Below are positions 27,201 to 34,905 of a stretch of 50,738 bases of DNA, piece after piece. The first letter of the stretch is position 1. Every line of letters begins with the position of its first letter. Position numbers and translations under genes: made by a program. Below the pieces are notes generated by a model, which had not been told where the DNA came from, ran no database searches, and worked only from the letters and a program-made list of their open reading frames with translations. Source of the DNA: Paludibacteraceae bacterium. Its GTDB lineage: Bacteria; Bacteroidota; Bacteroidia; Bacteroidales; Paludibacteraceae. The stretch spans positions 1 to 50,738 of the forward strand of contig JAFPZY010000031.1 of NCBI GenBank assembly GCA_017417025.1, read 5' to 3'.

Positions 27201-29798
27201 ATGAGAATGAAAAGATTTTGTATAGCACTTATTCCGGCACTGTGGTTGGCAGCAAGCGTGTCCGCCGTGTCTGTGAACGATGTGACAGGAGTGTTCCGCG
27301 GCTCGCTGAACATAGCCGGCGACACCTACCAGGGCAAGGAGGTATATATTCTGCCCGGGACAAGCGGCAGTTCGGTGACTTTCGTGCTGCCGGACTTCAG
27401 GTATAATGCAGCCTCGTTGGGCGACATTGTGCTGCCTAATATCCCGATGGGGTCCAACGGCCGCCTGACACTGGAGAAGGCGACGCTGTATATCAAGCCT
27501 ATATCGGAGCGCGCCACCGTGTCCGTCATCAACGGTCTGGAGGAGGGAGGAACGGTTTACAACTCAGAAATCGGCAACTCCTCGGCGCAGGTTCTGCTTA
27601 CGATTGCCGCCCCGTCGCTGCCCGAAGACATATTTGTGCTGTTCAGCGGCAGCAAAGTGACGAACCGCAACTATGCTGTGACCAACGGCGGTTTTGAGGG
27701 CAGCTGGTCAAACGGCGAACCCAGCGGCTGGCACTCGTTCAACAGCGCCACCGGCTCTTTTGTGAGTTTCGTGAAGACGACCGAGCAATTCAAGCAGTCG
27801 TCAGACAAACGCCCCGGGTCGCAAGGCTCGCACAGCGCCATGATTTCGTCGAAGATAGTGGCAGGGGCAAAGGCCAACGGCAACTGCACCAACGGACAAA
27901 TAAACGCAGGGTCTATGACGGCGGATGACGCAAGCGGCAACTACAACTTCTCGGACCCGTCAAACAGCAATTACAACACGCCCTTTGTGGGCAATCCGGA
28001 CTCAGTGGTCTTCTGGGCGAAGTACATCCCCGCCGACAAGAATCCGCAGAACTCGGTGAACAAGGCGCGCGTACATGCAGTGGTAACGACGGCAGCGCGC
28101 TATCAGGACCCCGAGTCGCAAAATTACTCATCGATAAAGATTGCAGATGCGGCACTCAATTATTCCGCCACTTCAAGCATGGGGTGGCAGCGCCTGGCAG
28201 TGCCCTTCAAATATACGTCGGTGAATCCGGCATCGGCGGCATATATGCTCATCACATTCTCGTCCAACCAGTCTCCCGGAGGCGGGTCGTCACATTCAGA
28301 AGGCACTATTTCAAAGACTTACTATTTGGACAATGTTTATATAGACGATGTAGAGATGGTTTATAACCATGCACTCACGTCGCTGACCATGAACGGGAAG
28401 GCTGTGCAGTTTACGGGCAATAGCGCTTCGGTGAAGCAGGTATATAGCGACAGCGACTACGACTTTGTCGCAAAAATGAACGGCAAAGGGGCGAAGTCGT
28501 TTGTGGGATATGATGCCGCTAACGCGCGCGTATATATATATGTAGTAGCCCACAACTACTCCCAGGCGCGGAACTACTCGGTTTACACTCTGCAGATGGC
28601 ACCGCCGAGCAAGGACACGGAGTATGCCTATAATGCGACCACGTGCTCAAACGAGCCATACTCGGATGAGAATTTCTCCGGCTTGAAGAAAAGCGGCACC
28701 TACACAGCCGTTATTCCGAACACACAAGGCGGCGACTCGCTAATAACACTGACGCTGAAAGTGAACACAGCATACACTTTTCCGGTATCGGCCTCAATAC
28801 GCCCCGGGGAGAAATACACATGGCGCGGGAAAGAGTACAGCTATACGGCAGAAGGCGACTACACAGACGCTGTAAAGCTGAAGACAGTTGCGGGCTGCGA
28901 CTCCGTTTACACGCTTGAGCTGTCGGTGCGCGCAGAAGACGCCGTTTATGAGGAAGAGCTTACGGCATGCCGCTATGAGGACATGGTGTGGCACGGCAAG
29001 ACACTTCCGACCGCCGAGACAGGGGTGTTCACCATATATGACTCGCTGAAGTCGGTTTATGGCAAAGACTCTGTACATGTCCTTTCGCTGACAGTGCAGA
29101 CCGCTTACATGCAAGAGCAGACAGCCTACGTGAGCAACGAGAACACCGACTACTATTCATGGGCTGGTCATGCGGACTATGATGTGCAGTATCCATCCGG
29201 CAAGGTGTTTGAGAAGCAGAACTCGGTAATGCTGATTAACGAAGGCGACTATGTGCTGACCGAAAGGCACACAATGAGCAACGGCTGCGACTCTGCCATA
29301 GTACTGCATCTGAAGGTGTCGCCGATTCCGGTGACTTACGGAGATTACACGACCACTTTATGCGAGGGAGAGCAATTCACATACAGCGGGACTGTATATA
29401 CAGAGTCTTTCAACGGCGAAGTGCGCCTGCCGCAGCCAAACATATACGGCGGCGACTCGATAGTCCGTCTGGCGGTGAATGTCCTCCAGTCGCCCAAAGT
29501 GCATGAGTATCAGACCATAACAACCGGCGAAGGCGGCTCTTGGGAAGGATATGATTTGAGCACATTCCCGATTGGCGAGCGCGAGCTGAAAGCATACTAC
29601 TATGCAGCCAACGGCTGCGACTCGGTGATGGTGCTGCACCTGACAGTGAAGCCCGTGGAACTGCCTACAGGCGGCAGCGAGACGCAGCAAGAGAAAGCCG
29701 AAGTGCGCAAGGAAATCCGCAACGGGCGACTCTATATCATCCGCAAGGACGAGAGCGTATATGACTTGCTGGGGCGGAAGATGAGGAAAGAACAATAA
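27201..29798 (+). CDS. Secreted calycin-like/PCMD repeat protein with T9SS-like tail
   Basis: An 865-residue exported protein. It has a signal peptide (1-22), a calycin-like beta-barrel domain (about 23-150), a PCMD-type carbohydrate-binding-like domain (about 155-400, with GGFEGSW, GWHSFNSATG, SPGGGSSHSEG), then four or five beta-rich repeats of 70-85 residues each closing with GCDSVY-, GCDSAI- or GCDSVM-like motifs, and a short C-terminal signal (NGRLYIIRKDESVYDLLGRK). It starts 6 nt after the receptor. Surface exposure via T9SS is inferred. The first 400 residues are paralogous to the next gene. Domain names are from memory of these Bacteroidetes families. Confidence 0.75.
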   Translation: MRMKRFCIALIPALWLAASVSAVSVNDVTGVFRGSLNIAGDTYQGKEVYILPGTSGSSVTFVLPDFRYNAASLGDIVLPNIPMGSNGRLTLEKATLYIKPISERATVSVINGLEEGGTVYNSEIGNSSAQVLLTIAAPSLPEDIFVLFSGSKVTNRNYAVTNGGFEGSWSNGEPSGWHSFNSATGSFVSFVKTTEQFKQSSDKRPGSQGSHSAMISSKIVAGAKANGNCTNGQINAGSMTADDASGNYNFSDPSNSNYNTPFVGNPDSVVFWAKYIPADKNPQNSVNKARVHAVVTTAARYQDPESQNYSSIKIADAALNYSATSSMGWQRLAVPFKYTSVNPASAAYMLITFSSNQSPGGGSSHSEGTISKTYYLDNVYIDDVEMVYNHALTSLTMNGKAVQFTGNSASVKQVYSDSDYDFVAKMNGKGAKSFVGYDAANARVYIYVVAHNYSQARNYSVYTLQMAPPSKDTEYAYNATTCSNEPYSDENFSGLKKSGTYTAVIPNTQGGDSLITLTLKVNTAYTFPVSASIRPGEKYTWRGKEYSYTAEGDYTDAVKLKTVAGCDSVYTLELSVRAEDAVYEEELTACRYEDMVWHGKTLPTAETGVFTIYDSLKSVYGKDSVHVLSLTVQTAYMQEQTAYVSNENTDYYSWAGHADYDVQYPSGKVFEKQNSVMLINEGDYVLTERHTMSNGCDSAIVLHLKVSPIPVTYGDYTTTLCEGEQFTYSGTVYTESFNGEVRLPQPNIYGGDSIVRLAVNVLQSPKVHEYQTITTGEGGSWEGYDLSTFPIGERELKAYYYAANGCDSVMVLHLTVKPVELPTGGSETQQEKAEVRKEIRNGRLYIIRKDESVYDLLGRKMRKEQ

Positions 29799-29835
29799 AG
29801 AGACTATAAATAAACTACATAAAAACAACAAAGCA

Positions 29836-31404
29836 ATGAAAAAACTGTTTCTTACTATTTTGGCAGGCTTGCTGGTATCAGCACAAGTATCTGCCGTATC
29901 GGTGTCTGATGTATGCGGCCGCTACAACGGCAATCTGACTGTTGACGGCGTTGATTTTGCCGATAAGATGATTTATCTGCTGCCCGGGACGGTGAACAAC
30001 AGCGTCACTTTTGTGCTCCCTGATTTCACATACAACGCAGGGAAACTGGGCAATATAGTGCTGCCCAATATCCCGATGGACGACAAGGGACAACTCTCGC
30101 TGGAGAAGGCCACGCTGTACATAGGTGCAAGTCTGGAACAGCGCGCCACCATCGATATCATCAACGGTCTGGAAGAGGGCGGAACAGTGTACAACTCGGT
30201 TGTTTCGGCAGCAGAAGCACAGGTGCTTCTGCAGATTGCAGCCCCCTCTCTGAAAGAGCCTATCTTCGTGTTCTACAACGGCAAATCGGAAAACGGAGCG
30301 AACTACCTTCTGCCCAACGGCGGCTTTGAAGGCGAGTGGAAAGATTCAGAGCCCGCAGGCTGGCACTCATTCAACAGCGCCACAGGCATAATGGTGGATT
30401 TTGTAAAGAAGCCCGACCAGTTTGTACAAGCCACTGATGTACGCCCGGGCTCAGAAGGCTCTGCAAGCGCTTTAATTTCCTCAAAGATGGTGGCAGGCGC
30501 AAAAGCCAACGGCAACTGCACCAACGGCCGCATCAATGCCGGCTCGATGACAGCAGAAGACGCAGCAGGCAACTACAACTTCTCGGACCCTGCAGAGTCA
30601 GGCTTCAACACTCCATTCAACGGCCGTCCAGACTCGATTGTGTTCTGGGCGAAGTACCAGCCCGCCGACCGCAATGCGGAGAACGAAGTGAACAAAGCCC
30701 GCGTGAGCGTAATAATAACCACTGACGCCCGCTATCAGGACCCCGAAGGGGAGAACGACTATGCAGAAATCAAAATAGGCTCGGCTATAAAGAACTACGC
30801 CGCGACCGCCAATATGGACTGGCAGCGCATCTCCGTGCCGTTTGAATATGAAGCAGCCAACGCCGAGAAACAGCCTGCATATATCCTTGCCACATTCACG
30901 ACGAACATGACCCCCGGCGGAGGTTCGTCATATTCAGAGGGCAAACTGACCAAAGTGAACGTGCTTGACAGCGTTTATCTTGACGATGTGGAGCTGGTTT
31001 ACAACCGCGAAATGCTTTCGCTGAGCGCCACCGACAAGAACGGGAAGAGCGACATCAAGTTTGAAAAGGACATCGCCAAGATTGATGCCGAGTACTGCGA
31101 CAGCTGCTACGTGATGGACGCACAGGGCAACGGACAGACCTCGCAAGTGTTCATAGGATATGACGCTGCACACAAATGCGCCTACGCCTATATCATTGCC
31201 GACGACTATGCACAGACAAAGCAATACAGCCTCTACCGCATGGACTTCACAGACAGCCAGACCGACGACCTTGAGCCGATAAAAGAGGGTCTGGCAGAGA
31301 TTCCGGCAGCGGCACTGCAATATGAGAAAGTGATGATTGACGGACAACTGCTTATACGCCGTGGGCAAGCGTGGTATAACGCTGCCGGCGTGCGTATAAA
31401 ATAA
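29836..31404 (+). CDS. Secreted calycin-like/PCMD protein, shorter paralogue
   Basis: A 522-residue exported protein that repeats the calycin-like plus PCMD architecture of the gene before it. The words LPGTVNNSVTFVLPDF, GWHSFNSATG, ANGNCTNGRINAGSMTA and TPGGGSSYSEG align almost residue for residue, but there are no GCDS repeats. It ends in a short tail of the same kind (DGQLLIRRGQAWYNAAGV). The pair arose by tandem duplication, followed by gain or loss of the repeats. It starts 37 nt after its paralogue. A role in ligand capture for the receptor is possible but unproven. Confidence 0.75.
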   Translation: MKKLFLTILAGLLVSAQVSAVSVSDVCGRYNGNLTVDGVDFADKMIYLLPGTVNNSVTFVLPDFTYNAGKLGNIVLPNIPMDDKGQLSLEKATLYIGASLEQRATIDIINGLEEGGTVYNSVVSAAEAQVLLQIAAPSLKEPIFVFYNGKSENGANYLLPNGGFEGEWKDSEPAGWHSFNSATGIMVDFVKKPDQFVQATDVRPGSEGSASALISSKMVAGAKANGNCTNGRINAGSMTAEDAAGNYNFSDPAESGFNTPFNGRPDSIVFWAKYQPADRNAENEVNKARVSVIITTDARYQDPEGENDYAEIKIGSAIKNYAATANMDWQRISVPFEYEAANAEKQPAYILATFTTNMTPGGGSSYSEGKLTKVNVLDSVYLDDVELVYNREMLSLSATDKNGKSDIKFEKDIAKIDAEYCDSCYVMDAQGNGQTSQVFIGYDAAHKCAYAYIIADDYAQTKQYSLYRMDFTDSQTDDLEPIKEGLAEIPAAALQYEKVMIDGQLLIRRGQAWYNAAGVRIK

Positions 31405-31444
31405 AATACGGCGCATGTGCGCCTGCTTATAAACAAACACAAAC

Positions 31445-33331
31445 ATGAAAAAACTTCTTTGGACAAACATCTTTATCTGCTGTCTGGCATCTGTATCCGC
31501 ACAGACTTACAGGGACGGAGTCTGGTACTCCATCTATGACACCGAGACCCACACCATGAACACGCAGGGGGACTACGCTACAGGCGGCATCTTCGCCCCT
31601 ACCGGCGGGCAACTTAACGTGCAATGGAAATATGAGTGGATTGACTTGTTCGGAGCTTTCAGCAAAGTCAATACCCAAGTCCTGGAATCAGCCGACGGCG
31701 GCAAAAACACAACGCAACGCGGCAAGTTACAGGAGAACACAGGTAACAACAGCAACACAACCGAGCATTTTACGGTCAGCCGCAACATCAACTGGATAAA
31801 GTTCAACCGTCCTGATGATGAAGGATTGAACGGTCCGACCCACAAAGTGTCGGTCTATCACATTGATATTCCGCTTGCCAGACACATATTGCTGCCTTCG
31901 GGCAACTACGGCACAACCACAGCTTCGCATGACTTCGACAGTCAGAAGGCTCTATCGGCTTCGTCTGCTTATCATGTGGATCTGCGCTCGTTTCTCTCTG
32001 CGGCGGACATTACAGTAACTTCTTCAGCACCCGAGATTTTCCGTATAGGCTCGGCAGACAACACCGAGGGCCTGAAGTATGCAGTGGGGGCCAATGCCTG
32101 CGCCAGCAGCAACGGCAAGGCCGAAGCAGCAGGCGGCAGTGCGCTGGGCAATATAGCCAACTACGGTTTCGACATCTACTTTGTGCCGCAGGAGGGGAAA
32201 GAGTACAAGGCGACAGTCACTATAACTGACGGAGTGTCAAGTGCATCGGTGGAAGTGACAGGTAAAGGCATAAAGCTTGACCAGTCGATAACCTGGGAGC
32301 AGCAGACAGAGAGTCCTATTCTGTCAAACGGCTCGATTGAGTCGGCGACGGCTTCGTCCGGCTTAGATGTGACATATTCGTTTGACCCAGAGGGGATTGT
32401 GTCCTTCGAGGACGGGATACTGGCTATCAGCGGTCTCGGGCAGGTGTCCATTACCGCTTCGCAGGCAGGCAATGGAGTTTACAATGCCGCAGAACAGGTG
32501 ACCAAAGTGCTGACTATTATTCCGGCTGAGACTTCATACGCCTATACAGCATCTATCTGCGAAGGTGACGCATATTCAGACGAGAACTTTGAGAACCTCA
32601 CGGCCGGCGGTCCGTATTACGACACCATCCCGAACATGTACGGCACTGACTCTGTGATTGTCCTCACGCTGCAAGTCAATCCCGTTTACCTCTTCGACGA
32701 AGGGAGCCGCGAGATTTATCAGGGGACGGAAGAGACATGGCAAGGCGTAGAGCTGAGCCAACTGCCCGTTGGCGACACACTGCTGGTTGCAGAATATGCC
32801 ACAGTGTCCGGCTGCGACTCGGTTTATAAACTCGCTCTGGCGGTTGTAGTCCGCCCGACGACATACGGCAATGAGAACTTTGTCATCTGCGCCGGAGACA
32901 CAGCAGAGTACGCAGGCAAGAAATATACCCGTCCGACAGTTGATGGTCCGATACTGATTGAGGAAAAGAACATCTACGGCGGCGACTCGTTAGTGACAGT
33001 GAATGTGAATGTCCTTCCTCTCAAGCACATAGACGATGCTCCGATGACCATCACAGAGGGGGACGAGGTAGAGTGGCAGCACATAGAACTCAAAGAACTG
33101 CCAGTAGGCGACACCACATTAGTGGCAGTCTATACAGCAGCAAACGGCTGTGACTCAACATATACCATCACTGTCAGCGTAAAAGAGAAAGTGGCTACAG
33201 GCCTCAACCAGAGCAAGGCGAACAGCGAAAGAGTGCGCAAGACTATAATCAATGGCCGTCTGTATATCCGCAAAGGAGAGACCCTGTATGACTGCTTGGG
33301 AGGTAAAGTGACGGGGGATGTTGATAATTGA
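31445..33331 (+). CDS. Secreted GCDS-repeat protein with T9SS-like tail
   Basis: A 628-residue exported protein. After the signal peptide (about 1-19) comes a beta-rich domain with no family I recognise (residues 20-270), a cadherin/Ig-like segment (about 275-360), then repeats with GTDSVIVL, GCDSVYKL, GGDSLVTV and GCDSTYTI like those of the gene at 27201. It closes with NGRLYIRKGETLYDCLGG. It lacks the calycin and PCMD domains. It is the last gene of the receptor operon, 40 nt after the previous stop. Function unknown; adhesion or ligand presentation is plausible. Confidence 0.72.
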   Translation: MKKLLWTNIFICCLASVSAQTYRDGVWYSIYDTETHTMNTQGDYATGGIFAPTGGQLNVQWKYEWIDLFGAFSKVNTQVLESADGGKNTTQRGKLQENTGNNSNTTEHFTVSRNINWIKFNRPDDEGLNGPTHKVSVYHIDIPLARHILLPSGNYGTTTASHDFDSQKALSASSAYHVDLRSFLSAADITVTSSAPEIFRIGSADNTEGLKYAVGANACASSNGKAEAAGGSALGNIANYGFDIYFVPQEGKEYKATVTITDGVSSASVEVTGKGIKLDQSITWEQQTESPILSNGSIESATASSGLDVTYSFDPEGIVSFEDGILAISGLGQVSITASQAGNGVYNAAEQVTKVLTIIPAETSYAYTASICEGDAYSDENFENLTAGGPYYDTIPNMYGTDSVIVLTLQVNPVYLFDEGSREIYQGTEETWQGVELSQLPVGDTLLVAEYATVSGCDSVYKLALAVVVRPTTYGNENFVICAGDTAEYAGKKYTRPTVDGPILIEEKNIYGGDSLVTVNVNVLPLKHIDDAPMTITEGDEVEWQHIELKELPVGDTTLVAVYTAANGCDSTYTITVSVKEKVATGLNQSKANSERVRKTIINGRLYIRKGETLYDCLGGKVTGDVDN

Positions 33332-33365
33332 CAATTGATAATTGATATTTCGTTGCTGATACTTT

Positions 33366-33433
33366 TACCGCAGGCTGGAAGCCTGCGTACCCGGTGGGCA
33401 ATTGATATTATTCCGCAGGCTGCAAGGCCTGCG
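33366..33433. repeat. Two dispersed palindromic elements (CGCAGGC...GCCTGCG)
   Basis: The first copy (33366-33398) has stem CGCAGGC, loop TGGAA and GCCTGCG, then TACCCGGTGGG. The second (33413-33433) has CCGCAGGC/GGCCTGCGG. A near-identical first-type copy occurs at 49471-49506, 16 kb away, which marks it as an interspersed element rather than a local terminator. Confidence 0.8.
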
Positions 33434-33538
33434 GATTGTTTTTGTTTATTAGTAATTCTGCAGACATTAAGTATATATCACCTGCAGGAACTAACTGACA
33501 TGCCGCGAGTCTCTGCAGTCTTATTCGGAAATGATATG

Positions 33539-33604
33539 TTAATGCTGTGTTAATCCTGTGTTAATCCTGTGTTAATCCTGTGTTAATCCTGTGTTAATCC
33601 TGTG
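33539..33604. repeat. 11-bp tandem array, 6 units (TTAATCCTGTG)
   Basis: Six contiguous units; units 2-6 are identical TTAATCCTGTG and unit 1 differs by one base (TTAATGCTGTG). Confidence 0.95.
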
Positions 33605-33659
33605 TTGAAACATGCAGAGTAAAAAAGGAGATGTAGAGGGGAAGGTATAGTTCAAGGGG

Positions 33660-34020
33660 ATAGAGAGAAGAGAGCGTTCAGGATGGAGAAGAAAGTGCTC
33701 AAGGGAGAGAGAGAGAAGAGAGCGCTCTGGATGGAGAATAAAGTACTCAAGGGAGAAAGAGAAGAGAGTGCTCTGGATGGAGAAGATAGTGCTCAAGGGA
33801 GATAGAGGAGAGAGTGCTCAGGATGGAGAAGAAAGTGCTCAAGGGAGAGAGAGAAGAGAGCGCTCAAGATGGAGAATAAAGTGCTCAAGGGAGAGAGAGA
33901 AGAGAGCGCTCAAGATGGAGAATAAAGTGCTCAAGGGAGAGAGAGGAGAGAGTGCTCAGGATGGAGAAGAAAGTGCTCAAGGGGGAGAGAGAGAAGAGAG
34001 TGCTCTGGATGGAGAATTAG
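33660..34020 (+). repeat. Purine-rich ~46-bp tandem array
   Basis: About eight imperfect units with the frame AAAGTGCTCAAGGG, AGAGAGAGAAGAGAG, CGCTC(A/T)(A/G)GATGGAGAA; two adjacent units near 33850-33940 are almost identical. The plus strand is the purine strand. The period is not a multiple of three, so the open frames on both strands are not credible genes. Confidence 0.85.
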
Positions 34021-34312
34021 GAACTGCTCTAAATAGAGGGGAAAAGGAGTGCTCAGGGGCGATAGAAAAAAGAGTACTCCGGATAGAGAGAAAAGGGATA
34101 GTTCAAAGCAGAGAAGAAAGATAAAGCAATCGGAGCGAGGCAGATATATATTATCGGCAGAGAGGAATAGGCCGAGAGGAATTAGGCTAAGAGAAATAAG
34201 GCTAAGATGAATAGGCAGAGATAAATAGGCAAAGATAAATAGGCAAAGATAAATAGGCAAAGAAGATAGCCGAGAAAATTGGCCGAGAAGATTGGCCGAG
34301 AAGATTGGCCGA

Positions 34313-34378
34313 GATTAGGTTGAGATTAGGTTGAGATTAGGTTGAGATTAGGTTGAGATTAGGTTGAGATTAGGTTGA
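34313..34378. repeat. 11-bp tandem array, 6 units (GATTAGGTTGA)
   Basis: Six identical contiguous 11-bp units, directly after three 13-bp units containing GATTGGCCGAGAA. Confidence 0.95.
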
Positions 34379-34449
34379 GAGGAAAACAATAAAGATGAGA
34401 GGTAAAGCAAAGATGAGGGGTAAGGCAAAGATGAGGGGCGCAGTAAAAG

Positions 34450-34587
34450 AAGTTGAGTAAAAATGAGAGGGTGAGCAAAGATGAGTTAAGTAAAGATGAG
34501 AAGTTGAGTAATGATGAGAAGTTAAGTAAAAATGAGAAGTTAAGTAAAAATGAGAGGCTGAGTAAAGATGAGAAGTTAAGTAAAGAT
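34450..34587 (+). repeat. 18-bp imperfect tandem units
   Basis: Units resembling AAAGATGAGAAGTTAAGT repeat about seven times and give a frame coding for a KLSKDE-type hexapeptide repeat. It has no signal peptide, promoter or domain, so I treat it as a minisatellite. Confidence 0.7.
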
Positions 34588-34614
34588 GAGAGTCCGGCGG
34601 GAGGCCGGACTCTC
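34588..34614. terminator. Strong hairpin in the convergent intergenic region
   Basis: A perfect 11-bp stem (GAGAGTCCGGC and GCCGGACTCTC) with a 5-nt loop. No T-run follows on either strand, so intrinsic termination is uncertain; it could also be an interspersed palindrome. Confidence 0.45.
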
Positions 34615-34683
34615 TTGAGGAACAGATATGTTGAGATTTATCTACGCAAATATCTACATCAAGTATTAAGCATTAGCTATGTT

Positions 34684-34829
34684 ATTAACATTAATTAGTA
34701 ACACATTGTTAATATAAAATATCAACTCTGCTATTAACATTAATCAGTAACACATTGTTAATATAAAATATCAGCTCTGCTATTAACATTAATCAGTAAC
34801 ACATTGTTAATATAAACATCAACTCTGAC
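34684..34829. repeat. 49-bp AT-rich tandem array, 3 units
   Basis: Three near-identical units of 49, 49 and 48 bp beginning ATTAACATTAAT and containing GTAACACATTGTTAATATAA, plus a degenerate fourth start, directly beyond the end of the M16 peptidase gene. Confidence 0.9.
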
Positions 34830-34905
34830 ATTAACATCAATCGGGTGCCTAAGTATTAATATTAATTAGTGAGTATAGCATTAACACTTAATATCTGCGG
34901 GAGGG

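Larger units (their letters stand above)
33332..34905. other. 1.6-kb gene-free repeat region between convergent operons
   Basis: Nothing here looks like a real gene. It contains dispersed palindromes (33366-33433), an 11-bp array, a purine-rich ~46-bp array, 14- and 13-bp arrays around 34196-34312, another 11-bp array, 18-bp units, a strong hairpin and a 49-bp AT-rich array. Open frames in it are repetitive peptides (KLSKDE-like, LEHFLLHPEHSLL-like). Confidence 0.75.

Noticed and set aside
34453-34698. 81-codon KLSKDE repeat frame as a small protein gene
   Set aside because: It coincides with 18-bp noncoding units in a region full of other arrays, with no promoter and no conserved end.
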